Shown here: positions 23,953 to 35,608 of the stretch, piece by piece
Layout: each line of letters opens with the position of its first letter
How positions within the stretch are numbered: position 1 is the first letter of the stretch
Notes under the pieces: generated by a model
Told to the model about the DNA's origin: nothing
The model's input: only the letters and a program-made list of their open reading frames with translations
The model's database searches: none
Position numbers and translations under genes: made by a program
Assembly (NCBI GenBank): GCA_015657535.1
Contig: JADHZB010002016.1
Coordinates: 2,136-66,135, forward strand
Length of the DNA stretch: 64,000 nucleotides
From: Nephromyces sp. MM_2019
Taxonomy: Eukaryota; Apicomplexa; Aconoidasida; Nephromycida
Reading direction: 5' to 3'

Positions 23953-26900
23953 ATGGATAACTGCCATGAGCTCGTAGAGAAAATCAAAGATCAACCTTTC
24001 TTCCTCAAAGATTGCATGATACTTATCGATGCTCTCTCAGTGACACGACAATGGACTGAAATAATAGAGAATGCATATCTTTGGCAATATTTTTTAGACA
24101 ACCAAGATAAATATATGATATCAAACTGGAGTCAACCGAACCAATCCTTTGAGTTAGCACCTGTAAACAATGGTATTAGTGAATGTCTAAATAACGAGGG
24201 AAATTTCACCAGGGAATTTTTGATTCCATTCAAAACGAGTTCCATTTTTCATTTTTATTCGATTTCAAAAACAAAGTGCACTTCATTCCAAAACAAGGAA
24301 CAAAAAACTAACCAACTAGGGATAAGGTCACTGTTCTATTCGATAATCATTGATACATATCTACAAAAAAAGCTGTTTTATGCAGCGTATGATCTCTTCG
24401 ATGGCTTCTTTATGAATTTAAATATAGTTGAGGTTATACCCTCCACAAAAAATGAAGGCGATGAGTCATCTAAACTTTTTAGGAAGATGAGGTCATCTTT
24501 TTCGAAAACAAATCTAAGAAATATTATACATGGGAGCTCCAGGTATAGAAAGCGGCCTAAATCAGTTTTATCTGAGCACGCACCAGACTTGAATAAATTT
24601 CTCGATTTTTTAGATTCAAATAAGCCAATCACACTAGACTTTTGGTCATTGTGTATAAGATATTGTTCAGGCCACACATCGATTAGTAAAAACCTTAGAT
24701 GGATAAACTCTGCTGGAAATTTTTTTATAAACAGGCTAATGTCAATCTTTCTGAACACTCAATCAATCCAAGAATTATTAGCTTCATTCGAAGATTTCTC
24801 CTCATTATATTTCGACACCTTTACATGGAGGCAACAATTTTTAATGCTGGAGGGCTTCATATATTTGGGAGAAATCTGCAACGTTTTGAAAATTCCTGAA
24901 TGCTATCTTATCTGGATATCGATTTTAAATTCAATATCTATTTCCCACTTCATCTTCTATCAAGAGAATTCCATGAATTTCAAAGTAAAAAACTTGAACA
25001 AGAACATTAAATCGCAGCGTAGTAAATTCAATCTCATTCGTAAGCTATATTCTCAATCCCCTAAAGTCGATCTTCCATGGAAATATGTTTTATTTGATGG
25101 ATCACTAATTGAATACTCCAAAGAGCTTTCTACAATCGCAACTTTCACACATAAAAAGATCCTCATGAACCCTTTTGATAATGTACTATATATAAGACTT
25201 CCTACACCCTTAATTAGGTTTATTTTGAGATACCCCACTATACTAGACTCTTTCTTTGCTCAAAAACATATAGGAAGGGAATTTTTATCAGCGCTCATTA
25301 AACATCTCATATTTCTTGGCTCTAATAAAAGCTCTCCTAAACTGAAAACATATGATCTCGATGATATACGTAATTACATAGAATGGAATTATACTAGGCA
25401 AGAATTTTTGAAGACTCATGACTCTTCAGGAATCATAGCACTAGGCACTCCACTAATCCTACCCACCAATTTAACCAGGACATATTACGAATCTCATGGT
25501 CTGCTCTCAATTTTTTTTAAATACTCTAAAAATAGCCATTCAAACACAGACATCAAGTCAAGGCTAGAGGAACATCAAAATTACTTGAATTCAGTTATAA
25601 TTGGGAAAAATCACACTGAAATTTCATGCATACTATTGCAACACTTAGCAATGCTGGATTTTGATAAGAATGAGTACAAAGTTATGCAGGTTGAACAAGT
25701 TTCTGAATTTCTCAACTTTAAAGACTTGCTTAACAATCAAGCTAGTTTCCCTTCAAAAATATGGAGGAAAATCTCTCAAAGGAGGTATTATATGGGGCAT
25801 TATAAGAACTATATAAAGCGGTTAATATATCTACAATCTCCTAAACGCCCAATTATGGACTTTTTTAATTCAAAAAACCAAATTCGTAGATTTAAATTAA
25901 AAAATCTCCAATTTCCATTTAGGAATTTATACTTGGATCATTTATCTTCCCTAAGAAATTCCATTGATTTATTAGCACTGATAACTTTGCCATATAGTTA
26001 TGGAATGATTAGCCTGCAATCCATAGATGAATTAGATACAAACAAGTTGCAAAAACACATTAGATATTTTGGAGAAAAAGATCAAGAAATAATATTTGAA
26101 GACCCATACTCTAATGTAGCCACAATAACAGCACCACAGCACCTCCAAGCCTTATTAGAAAATTCTATAATCTTGGGCTTATCAACACAGTTTTCAGATA
26201 TATTATTAAACAGATTTTTGGAGAGGCTTGCAGTGCTTATGTTCTTAGGAGGAAACAATCTGAAAAGCCTGACCTTATTAGATCAATTGCAAGCAAAACG
26301 AATGTCGAAGTTTGCATCATTGAATCCTTCTGCTCAATTAGAAATTACAGTACCTGGCAGGATGAAAATGGCTCCTACAAAACAAAATAGCCCACAAGAA
26401 ACCAAGAAAAGAAACATAAACTCGTTAGGAAAATTTTCTGACTCTTTCATGGCTATGTTAAAACAGAAGCTGCTGATAAACATCCTTGAAAGACCATATG
26501 AAACAATTTTTGATTTTATTAGATTAGCAAATGAGATTCTTATTAAGTATTATCGTGTACCTGAAGATTTAAAAGTATCAGATCTTGCAACACAAGGAGC
26601 CCCTACTTCTGAAAATGAGAAGCCCTATCGCCTTGAAAGCACTTCTGTTCCAAACTCTTTGGAAAGTCTTTATTCTGATGAAAACTCGGACTATAAAGAC
26701 CCCCATTTTGTAAGCATGATATTTGCTAGATCTTTTTTGATATTTGGATATTCACACCTTGTACTCTGCCGAGGATATAACAATTTGACTTATTCCTTTG
26801 AGGAATACAAAAATAAGAATTTAAATTTATACAATTTTTATCAAACACAAAAGCACTCAAATAGCCATTTTAAAGCTTGTTTTAACGTCGCTTTAAACTC

Positions 26901-28599
26901 ATTCTGTAAAAGCATAAAATTTGACCCAATCAACTACAAGAGTTGGTTTTACACTGCTTACTGCGCATTTATTGCTCATGATATTTTCCTTTGTAAAGAA
27001 CTTTGTAACAAGTCACTATCTCTCTATAGAGGATCAGTGAGCCCATGGATACTTCTTATCATATGTTTTAGTACTATTGGTACTGTGAAAGGCCTACAAA
27101 AGCCTTCCATTATCGAAAATTCAGCTTCATTTTCCCAAAGTAATGTAAAAGAATCTGTCACATCCTTTATAGAACTAGATTCTATAAGTAATGTTGAATC
27201 TTTGTTAAATTCACATTCATATGGAATCACCTTCCCTGCACCATCGATATTAATTCCTAGTAAACACCCAAATTATTTGAAAGAAACTCCCGGTAACTTG
27301 CTTTTCAGTTTTCAAACTCTTATTTTTGCACTTCAAGAGCACCCAAACAACATTTTTTTATTGGTATCACTATTGAAATTGATTGCAAGAATAGCACCAA
27401 TTTTTTCCACTTCATTGCCACACGAGGATTTTTTCAACTTTTCCTTCTCTATTGCTAGATCTGAAAATGACGAATCAATTTTTTCAAAAGCAACACAATT
27501 TCTAGGAGATAAAACTAAGGCACTTAACTCCTGTATAGAGGTTATGAACAATTATTACAAGACTTCACAATGCTTTAAAAGTGCTTTCTGCCATGATGAT
27601 GGAAATTTTAATCACAAAACTATTAACAATAGCATTGACTTTGAACTTGATTCACATCTCAAAAACAAAGATGAAAAATATCCATGTGCAATACCAATAA
27701 TTAAAGCTTTGTGTGAATCTCTTATTAAATTTTGGAGGAAAAAAAATGAACATTTGAGCACAAATTGGTATACAAGATTTTTTCTAATTTATCAATTGTT
27801 GGAGAATCTTGATTTTTCTCTTATAGGGACAGAATGTATGTTACATGGAGATCTTACTTCAAATCCAATTGACTCCTCATGCATCAATAATGGAAGAGTA
27901 ACCCTTCCTAGATTGATTCTTATAGAAATGGAGATATATGCATGGATTGCTATTTGTGAAACTCTTATTTATTTAGGCGACAGCATTACAACAAACACTC
28001 TATTGCAATATGCGAAAAGCTATATTGAACTGTACACATCTATGAAAAAAGTTATTTCCAAAACCCCTTTAAAGGTGGTAAACGTTAGTACTGCAGATTC
28101 TGATCCTGTTTCAATGGGTATTATAAACGAAAAAATAAAAATTGATCACCTTGCAGAATATACTTACATCAAGACATTAACGGATATAACGATTTCAATG
28201 GATAAATATTTTAGTGCTCATCAACAGCAGGGTGAATTTGTTTCTCCTAAAAGCCATACATATCAACAGCTCATAAAACAACATCTTCTGGAACTCAGTC
28301 TTGTCTCTAGGAGACATCCATATCTGAAAAAATTAAAGTTTCTTGAAGCTCGGCTGCTATTCTCAGCAACACGATATCAGGAGGCGTTTTCGATCCTCAA
28401 ACACTTTATAAATATCGACATGTACCTTAATGGAAACACTGACCCCTTCACAAATTCTAGATGTATGCTTATATATGGGCACTGTTTAATGAAAAATGGC
28501 GACAAAAAAAGTGCAATCTTAGCTTTTGAAAAAGCTATCAGCATATTTTTAACGTTTCCACTTCTCGATATCGACTCTTGCCCCCTAATAGAAATCTAA
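23953..28599 (+). CDS. Large TPR protein, TTC7-like
   Basis: A single uninterrupted frame of 1548 residues from the ATG at 23953 to TAA. The C-terminal third has helical TPR-like pairs: FNVALNSFCKSIKFDPINYK SWFYTAY at about residues 977-1003, the next repeat ending in SPWILLIICFSTIG, then PGNLLFSFQTLIFALQEHPN, and near the end RYQEAFSILKHF and GDKKSAILAFEKAISIF. This order (TPRs, then a 'what each call is worth' gap, then late TPRs) resembles TTC7/Ypp1, the scaffold that carries phosphatidylinositol 4-kinase IIIalpha to the plasma membrane. That assignment is an inference; it could be another TPR scaffold. The N-terminal 900 residues are helical and unassigned. Introns are absent, which is striking beside its 10-exon neighbour. 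Confidence 0.8.
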   Translation: MDNCHELVEKIKDQPFFLKDCMILIDALSVTRQWTEIIENAYLWQYFLDNQDKYMISNWSQPNQSFELAPVNNGISECLNNEGNFTREFLIPFKTSSIFHFYSISKTKCTSFQNKEQKTNQLGIRSLFYSIIIDTYLQKKLFYAAYDLFDGFFMNLNIVEVIPSTKNEGDESSKLFRKMRSSFSKTNLRNIIHGSSRYRKRPKSVLSEHAPDLNKFLDFLDSNKPITLDFWSLCIRYCSGHTSISKNLRWINSAGNFFINRLMSIFLNTQSIQELLASFEDFSSLYFDTFTWRQQFLMLEGFIYLGEICNVLKIPECYLIWISILNSISISHFIFYQENSMNFKVKNLNKNIKSQRSKFNLIRKLYSQSPKVDLPWKYVLFDGSLIEYSKELSTIATFTHKKILMNPFDNVLYIRLPTPLIRFILRYPTILDSFFAQKHIGREFLSALIKHLIFLGSNKSSPKLKTYDLDDIRNYIEWNYTRQEFLKTHDSSGIIALGTPLILPTNLTRTYYESHGLLSIFFKYSKNSHSNTDIKSRLEEHQNYLNSVIIGKNHTEISCILLQHLAMLDFDKNEYKVMQVEQVSEFLNFKDLLNNQASFPSKIWRKISQRRYYMGHYKNYIKRLIYLQSPKRPIMDFFNSKNQIRRFKLKNLQFPFRNLYLDHLSSLRNSIDLLALITLPYSYGMISLQSIDELDTNKLQKHIRYFGEKDQEIIFEDPYSNVATITAPQHLQALLENSIILGLSTQFSDILLNRFLERLAVLMFLGGNNLKSLTLLDQLQAKRMSKFASLNPSAQLEITVPGRMKMAPTKQNSPQETKKRNINSLGKFSDSFMAMLKQKLLINILERPYETIFDFIRLANEILIKYYRVPEDLKVSDLATQGAPTSENEKPYRLESTSVPNSLESLYSDENSDYKDPHFVSMIFARSFLIFGYSHLVLCRGYNNLTYSFEEYKNKNLNLYNFYQTQKHSNSHFKACFNVALNSFCKSIKFDPINYKSWFYTAYCAFIAHDIFLCKELCNKSLSLYRGSVSPWILLIICFSTIGTVKGLQKPSIIENSASFSQSNVKESVTSFIELDSISNVESLLNSHSYGITFPAPSILIPSKHPNYLKETPGNLLFSFQTLIFALQEHPNNIFLLVSLLKLIARIAPIFSTSLPHEDFFNFSFSIARSENDESIFSKATQFLGDKTKALNSCIEVMNNYYKTSQCFKSAFCHDDGNFNHKTINNSIDFELDSHLKNKDEKYPCAIPIIKALCESLIKFWRKKNEHLSTNWYTRFFLIYQLLENLDFSLIGTECMLHGDLTSNPIDSSCINNGRVTLPRLILIEMEIYAWIAICETLIYLGDSITTNTLLQYAKSYIELYTSMKKVISKTPLKVVNVSTADSDPVSMGIINEKIKIDHLAEYTYIKTLTDITISMDKYFSAHQQQGEFVSPKSHTYQQLIKQHLLELSLVSRRHPYLKKLKFLEARLLFSATRYQEAFSILKHFINIDMYLNGNTDPFTNSRCMLIYGHCLMKNGDKKSAILAFEKAISIFLTFPLLDIDSCPLIEI

Positions 28600-29051
28600 A
28601 AGAATTTACCCATTTTTTTACTCGAGTTTTTTGTGAAACGAATTTTGTATTTAATCTTTTGTTGAAGTCAGTGAATTTAAATTGAATCTTAATTAAATGT
28701 TAACCCATTTTCATTTTTGTCTCTGAATCAATTCTTACATTTTTATAAAATAAAACACTTTGCACGGTGTATTTAACTTATTTGTTAAAACATTTTATGA
28801 AAGTAATAAAGATTTTTTCGTTAAAAACTAAAATAAGAATCAATTACTACTCAAAATTAACAACTGTATATTTTAATTGTATATAAGGGAATATAATATT
28901 TCTTGCAAAATATGTCCTCCATTCATATTGAAAATATCAAAGCAACTTAAAAAAATTTAGGAAAATTTTCAAATGAAACGAGTAAATCATCAACTATTGC
29001 AGAATCCGAGGATACATAATTTGCTAATAAATCTAATAATCAATTCAAACT
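28600..29051. other. Short AT-rich intergenic spacer
   Basis: Between two plus-strand genes; no ORF, repeat or RNA recognised. Confidence 0.5.
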
Positions 29052-29844
29052 ATGGGAAATTGCTTTTCTAATAGTTGCACTAATCTCTGTACCAGTAATA
29101 AAAAAAGTGGGAAATATCTTAAAGGATTTGATCTAAATCCACATGTTATGTTTTTGGGTCCGAAAGGAGCAGGCAAAACAACACTTATGTATAACACCCT
29201 TTTTCCAGGTTTTTATCTAATTTTAATCTATGAAGCCTCTTAGTATTTAAAAAGTTTGAATTGCTGAACATGTAATAAAGAGATAAAACGTTATTATAAG
29301 ATATATTTCAATACATTTAGATGAGCCAATGATCTGGGAGCTTGTGGAACCAACCGTTGGCTTCCATTTTGAGGAATTGAAAAGAAAAAAAAAGCTTTCC
29401 ATTGGGTTTTGGGATATATCAGGAGATTCAGCGGTTAGAGTTATAGTTGTAATTTAATTATCTAGCAATAATTTCTTTTAAAATTTTCAGATTCAAGATA
29501 TTTGGTCGATGTTTTATAAAATGTTTCAAGTAAAATTGATAATATTCGTTATAAGCATCCATGAGCTAGATTCGGCGAGCATGATATCTAATCGGAGGCA
29601 TCTCACCTACTTGTCATCTCACCCAGCTCTTCAAGGCTCTCGAATACTTGTCGTGATGAATACATTTAACCAACCATTTGAGCAATCAGAAATTTTTGTT
29701 GAAAGGATATTAGCAGAAATGAATACACAATTTCTTGATATGTTCTCAACTGGTCACGTAAATTTTTGCCTTGTAAATGCAATTAAAGGATTAGGAGACC
29801 AAGTTTGGAATGAAACTTACACCAAAATAATAGATAACTTATGA
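29052..29844 (+). CDS. Arf-like protein with N-myristoylation site and degenerate GTPase motifs
   Basis: Three exons: 29052-29208, 29321-29433, 29491-29844; phases agree, 207 residues. The N-terminus MGNCFSNSC is a strong myristoylation signal with nearby cysteines that could be palmitoylated, so membrane attachment is expected. G1 is intact (GPKGAGKTT, residues about 36-44). Switch I keeps the Thr (PTVGFHFEEL). G3 reads WDISGDSAIQDIW: the second Gly is kept but the catalytic Gln position is Asp. G4, normally NKxD, reads VVMNTFNQ, so the guanine-reading Asp and the Lys are missing. G5 is NAIKG in place of SAxxG. The overall order matches ARF/ARL proteins, but nucleotide specificity and hydrolysis are doubtful. 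It may be a pseudo-GTPase or a divergent ARL such as the ARL16 group. Confidence 0.85.
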
Positions 29845-30208
29845 ATCATTTTACTAATTAGTAATAATAGTTCATAAACATGAATGATCTTATGGCGATA
29901 GGTAACTTGGACAATAGCTCAAAACTGTGCTAACTATCTAGTTTGAAATTTAAGTAATTATATTGTTAATAAAAAATTACAATTTGAATCACTTTTTATA
30001 CTAATATAAAGAAAGATCATTTAAGAAATAAAAATCAAATATGTATATACAGTTAATAAAATGAACTCACTAGTAGAAATCTTGAACTTTCTTAGAGATC
30101 CAATAATTTTTTCAAGTTATAAAAATGAAGAAATTCAACATAGTAAAACAATTTTATGTTTTGTTAGCATTCTATGTTCTACTCGAGAAATATGTTTCAA
30201 CCTTAAGA
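29845..30208. other. Spacer upstream of the 8-exon small gene
   Basis: AT-rich. An out-of-frame ATG at 30061 opens a 55-codon frame that overlaps the next gene's first ATG in another frame. It may be an upstream ORF in the 5' UTR or chance. Confidence 0.4.
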
Positions 30209-31122
30209 ATGGCAACTACGACACATATTATGCTTAGATGTCCAAATTCATGCTCAAGAGTGAAAAGACAAAACTCAAATGTGCGTTTAGCTAACTAATT
30301 AAATATGATAGATGAACAGATAGATTGTTCAAATTCAGTGTGCAGAATGTTATGACCCTTTAAATCTTCGAAAAGATCGAGCTAATGAAGGTTTGTTTGT
30401 AAAGCACTTATCAATTCAATTAAACATCGTGTAAATACTTATTATTAGAAGAAACTATGGAAAAGAAAAAAATGCATGATATAATTGGTAAGAAGATAGA
30501 GCAAATTATGTAAAGATTGAAATGCTATTATACTTGTAAGCACGTGACCATGGAGTAGACTCTGGGAGAAATAAAATACTGGAGGAGAACCCAAAAGAAA
30601 ATGAAATGCACCGTAACAACAATGACATCTTTTCAGAAAACCACAAAGCATCAATTGAACAAAGAGTGCAAAATGAGTTAGACTCTCCTTTGATATAACT
30701 ATAATTTAGTAATATATATAATTAGAGACCTTCCACAATATGAAAATACACCAGGTTTTGTTAACCAAATTTTTAATGTTTCATTTTTGGTTTAATATTT
30801 ATACTGCAACCAGAAACTAACAATATGGATTCTGCTAAAGAGTAAATAAAACCACTCATTTATCACTAAGAATCTATTTTTTGACATCTAATATTTGACT
30901 AAGAGTACTAGATGGAGCTGACTTTAGTCTTCAAGACGATTCAACGGTAGAAAAACGTGATGAACATAACGACTGTAAATCACAAAAGAAAATCCTTAAT
31001 AATGCTGAGAAGGTAAAAATAAATTATATAAAAGTTGATCATTTTTCATAGTAATTTTTACAATTTGATTGTCTCAGGACCTAGAAGATGCAAAAAAGCA
31101 TTTAAAAAATTCTGAATTATGA
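30209..31122 (+). CDS. Small Cys-motif hypothetical protein, eight exons
   Basis: There is no long ORF here, but eight short exons join with matching phases: 30209-30280, 30339-30390, 30449-30487, 30541-30676, 30726-30754, 30814-30841, 30904-31012, 31078-31122. They total 510 nt and encode 169 residues. The first two exons carry CPNSC and CAECYDP, a four-cysteine arrangement that could bind one zinc or a cluster. The rest is hydrophilic, rich in Glu, Asp, Asn and Lys, and ends in DLEDAKKHLKNSEL, likely a short helix. I do not recognise a family. Support comes from seven consecutive GT-AG introns of 50-65 bp with AT-rich bodies and from phase agreement, which would be unlikely by chance. The two smallest exons (29 and 28 nt) are the least certain. 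Confidence 0.72.
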
Positions 31123-32338
31123 CTTGGACACGCAACATTTTCTAATTATGCACTTTTAAAATTTCTTTCAATATTATGTTTAATTTTTCGAATCATTAGA
31201 AAAATTCTATCAAATAACAAAACAATAATCTAGTTCAAACATAAATTGTATTGGTTTTTTTTAATAAATAATAAGTCTTATTTTTAAAGTATTACCTTGG
31301 AATATGAGCTCAACCAAACTCAAAGTAACCAATTGTAAAAATAATCAACTAGACAACTATATGATTTTTGTATAAAGTATAATTAAAATTATTTGTTTTT
31401 TATTCAGTTTCACGAAAACGTTGGTGCTTCATCAAATTTAGTAATAAAGAATTAGCAATATACTTAATCCTCAGTGTAACAGAAAATAACATCTAGATAG
31501 TTGTGCGTCAAGCTAGTAAAATGTTAAAAATATTATTTCATTGGATCATTTTCTTTAAAAAAGCGTAAAGGGAAGGATTATTAAAGATAAGAGTCAGTAT
31601 ATAATTTATAAGAATACAGCTAAATTAGTTAGTGGCCTTCGTCAATATAATTGTGCTGTGTTCAACAATTTTATTGATTGGGATTGATATTTACTTTATT
31701 GTCTAAAGGAACTTTTAATTCAATAAAATTTATATTACTTATAAAGTTCAAAGAGCTAATTAGTTGACAAAAAAAATGTTTAACAAGTACTAAAGTTGAA
31801 AAAGGCCCAAGAGAAATTTTTTGTAGATAAAAAGAAAAATCATTGTGTAATTAAAACCTTTTAATTCCTACTTAATTATTCTGGTAGTGAAATAAAAAAT
31901 ATATATGATAATTTGTGGAAACATTTCAATAGAAAAAGATTCAAACATTTATGTGACTAATTTTTTTAATTACGAAAAAAGGTTTTCAAGAAAGATGCAA
32001 ATTTGTAAGAGATTTTGATATATTTATATATTATAATTGTCGATAATTAGTAATTATTGCGGATATATATTTACTGAAAGCATATATTTGATACTAGTCT
32101 TATTAACAGCTATGTTGTGAGTCGTTAATTTTAACATGAATTGATTCAGTTTGTGAATTGAATGAATATATTAAAAATTATTCTTAAAAGAATAGAAATC
32201 CTACTTCATTTTGTAGAAAATGGACTGTGAGGGAAGTAAATATATCGTATGAGAACCACTTACACAAAAGTATTCAATTATTTGGTAGAATTGTGATGTT
32301 TATAATTTCAGTAATGTTATAGTTTACTTACCTTTAGG
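31123..32338. other. AT-rich convergent intergenic region
   Basis: Between a plus-strand and a minus-strand 3' end. No ORF, repeat or RNA gene recognised. Confidence 0.55.
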
Positions 32339-34956
32339 CTAAATATCAGTAAAATCATATTTTGATTTCACACAGGCTTGCCTTATAATTTCAAATTGCC
32401 AAGAGAGTGAAGGGTATACTATAGGTCGGCAATCAAAACGACCTGCTTCATTACTTGCAGAATTAACATGACAGCTAGGCGTTAAGACGGGGACCTTGTG
32501 TCGGTTTCGACGATAGAAAGTGAAGAAGTGGATTACTTTACTGAGATTAAAGTGTAGCTTTTGATTTTCAGGAACAAACTAAAAAGAAAAACTAAGAGCT
32601 CGTACTTTGCAATTTCTTTCAAGTTTAAATTCGGCCATTCATTTCTTAAATAGTGAAACATAGAAACTGGGCCATATCGCTTTGAGTGTCGCAAATCTCC
32701 AAAGATTTCAAGCTCATTGTAAGTGATACCCATTTCTTCTTCATCGGTTTGGGAGTGCTCTACCTCGTTTTCATTCAATGGTCTCAATTCAGCTGATGGT
32801 TTTTGTTCCAGTATAGCCTAATAAAAAATAAAACTATAAGAAAGCTATTGATTTATGATTCAGTGAAATTTACTTTCACAGATGTGAATCCATATTTTTT
32901 TGAAGCATAGGCCATGAAAGATCTAATTTGATTTTTATTCAAAGTTCCTATTGGATTTATGTCGGCTGATGAGCAATCATATTTAGTGAGATATCCTCTG
33001 ATTGCTTCATCTGTATTTCCAGTGCCTAATACTAATAGCCAACCAGTCTTGTTATCAATCCATGGTAAGATTGAAGCAAGTAAGTAAGAGAATACCATCC
33101 TTGTTCGGGCTTGCAAATTTTGTAAAGCAAGATCTTCAACCTTAGAACCGCCGAACTTTTGGAATAATAGTGATTTACCAGTCAAAGAAGCTATTAAGGA
33201 TAGGAATGCCTAAGAGTAATATAATAGATGTAAGATTTGTTATTGAATAATTTGTTTAGCTCGATATTACCTCAATTATAGTATCAATTGATGAGAAATG
33301 ATGCTTAGCACCAATTTGATTGGATAAAGCCTGAGAAAAATTACGTGTTGTGCTAGATGAGTTCTTTGTGCCAATGTAACAGGTATAAAGTAGGTTGTTA
33401 CACAGTTCTTTTGCTGACTTTGGAAAATTTTTGCTGCCGTGATCACAGTGGAGGATAGCTTCTAAGGAATTTATTATAAAGGTGTTAGATTTATCAACTT
33501 CGGTATATAAGCGTTCACACATGATTGCAACTAATGTTGCAACGCAGGCAGAGTCACTCCCACCCGATAGAGGTAGGAAGAAGCCAGCTGCCGCTGATTT
33601 TCTGAGAAGTAAAATCAATTCATCAAATAATCTAGCTCTATTAAGATATTGGGATTCAATCTAATTCACCTTAGGTAATCCCAAAGCCAGCTTGTTAAAC
33701 CATATTCTAAAATTTCATTTGCGGTAAAAGTATGAGGGTTAATAGGCTTAGATAGAATCATTCTATCATTCTTATTCTCATTTGTTAGTGAAAAGTTTGC
33801 ATAAACCCTTGTAAATGATGGATTAATCAAGGAAGACTGTATAGATCTTGCAGATAATCCAAATTTGTAGCTTCGGATATCTTTTACTTGTACTGTTGCA
33901 GATATGACCTAAAGTTAAGAGATTAATTTCCAAAGTAATTTTATTAGCTTTGTAAAAGGATCGTAAATATAGTTTAAATTGTCTTACGTTAACTTCATTT
34001 AAAGAACAGAATGGTGCTTGCTCTAAAACCTTTCCATTAAGTAGTATGGAACCAGATCCATCATAGTTTAATATACCACCATCAGATCCATTTTGATTAG
34101 AGTAAATATATAAACCGCCACATTTTTGAGAAGATACGGTCAATAGTTTTATACGATAATCGTATTTATCGACTTCCATATGTGAAGCGGAGCCATTGCA
34201 AATTATATCAACACCATCTAAGCTCAAGTCTATATTAGAGGAATATGGTACCCAAAGTTCTTCACAAAGTTCAATGCCTATTGTGATTCCATTACAATCT
34301 ACTACTCCATTCCCTGGAAAAAAGAAAAATAAAAAGCACAAGCAAAATGTTAAGTAGATTAAATAAAAAGGCAATTCAGATTTTCTGGGTTTTATGATGT
34401 ATACATATTGTGGATGTTATCAATACTCACCGATTTTTACTCTCTCCTGTTGTGTGATTAGACTAGTTGAGAAAGGGAGGGTAAAATCCTCCAGTTCTAG
34501 ATTCTTTTTCCACGAAACAAAATACCTAGATTCTCTATAGTTATCCTCATTTGCTAGGCAGAGTTTAGGTCTAATCATAAGTACTTTTCTATTTAAGACA
34601 AAAATGAAACAGTTATATAAAACTGCTTTGTGGATGACAGGCATACCAAAATTACAGACAATATTATCAGTTAGGCTAGATTCCAGAATTCTGTTTAAAA
34701 CCTCCCAGCAGTGATCAATTGTATCTGATTCAAAATAGTGGTCCTCACAGCCATAGCCACAAATTTCTAGTTCAGTTCCTGATCTGAGTTTAGCTCCAGC
34801 ATCTTTTGCTTTTTTAATGCTCTCAGCAATCCTTTGGTAATTACCTTCAAAGTCTAAGGCCCATTGAGATAAATTACATCCAGCAACAGTAATAAACTCT
34901 TGGTTGAAAGTAGGTTGTGGTGTACCCAAGGGGCTATAAATATGGTTTTCTGTCAT
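32339..34956 (-). CDS. NADSYN1: Glutamine-dependent NAD+ synthetase
   Basis: Seven exons: 34956-34431, 34313-33988, 33908-33670, 33601-33271, 33209-32874, 32817-32606, 32540-32339. Phases agree throughout; 723 residues, as in eukaryotic NADSYN1. It amidates nicotinic acid adenine dinucleotide with ammonia taken from glutamine, the last step of NAD+ synthesis. The N-terminal nitrilase-type glutaminase has its triad: Glu in TELEICGYGCEDHY, Lys in VLMIRPK and Cys in IELCEELWVP. The synthetase half has the PP-loop LPLSGGSDSACVATL, and GTGNTDEAIRGYLTKYDCSSADINPIG, the NaAD/ATP-binding region. The C-terminus has NRHKVPVLTPSCH and GRFDCRP. Nothing is missing. Introns are 60-120 bp. Confidence 0.96.
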
Positions 34957-35323
34957 TATGGCGTCGAATTTTATGAGAAAGAGCTTAAAAAGCTATGGTA
35001 ATAAATCCGAAATTATAATGCTTGGCTGAGATAAGGTTATAAAATCCTATTTGTCAGGTTTTTAAAAAAGTTGTGTTAAAACATTCGAATTATTTCTTGA
35101 GTTGTAAATGTGTATTACACTGTGCTCTATAATTTCAGGGTTTTGTAAATTTTAATAAAAATTAATAATTCTCAGTCTCAAGGCTAGGTAAGTTAAAGGA
35201 AAATAAAGCTTAGAATTAAAAGGGCTTTTAAATAAAATCTTTCTTAATCAGTTATTATTTCATCCTAAAGCTGATATGCAAAAGTTAGATGCGGGTTACT
35301 ACAAAGCCATAAAAAATGTAGCA
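34957..35323. other. Short spacer between two minus-strand genes
   Basis: AT-rich; promoter of the NAD+ synthetase gene is expected here. Nothing specific recognised. Confidence 0.5.
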
Positions 35324-35608
35324 CTAGTCACACAAACGCTTTAAAGTCGATCCTGCAAAAATATAAAAAATTTCATGACCAAGCTTACTTATCTCTAACT
35401 GTTTTTTGTAACCTACAAACATGGCCCAGAAAATCCGAGACAGTAAAAACAAAGCTTTAGAGCCTTGAGAAATAAAATTACAACACATTACTATACCCGA
35501 AAATCTTGAAATAGGTAGTATTGAAATGATAATAAGTATAAGTGCAGCAAATGTGCTTGTATTACAATCAATAACTGACATAATTATCTTTAACTGTGAC
35601 AAAAACAT
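35324..35608 (-). CDS. Small two-segment membrane protein, hypothetical
   Basis: An ATG at 35608 opens a 94-codon frame. A second ATG at residue 10 (MSVIDCN) may be the true start. Two hydrophobic stretches are visible (TFAALILIIISILPI and KALFLLSRIFWAMFVGY), followed by a short basic tail. A strong donor (GTAAGC at 35388) and a strong T-rich acceptor ending at 35353 define a 36-nt in-frame intron. Removing it gives an 82-residue protein ending RSTLKRLCD; keeping it gives 94 residues. Both forms share the stop at 35324. Orientation is the same as NADSYN1. I do not recognise a family; it resembles a small ER or mitochondrial inner-membrane subunit only in general shape. Confidence 0.5.
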   Translation of the reverse strand: MFLSQLKIIMSVIDCNTSTFAALILIIISILPISRFSGIVMCCNFISQGSKALFLLSRIFWAMFVGYKKQLEISKLGHEIFYIFAGSTLKRLCD

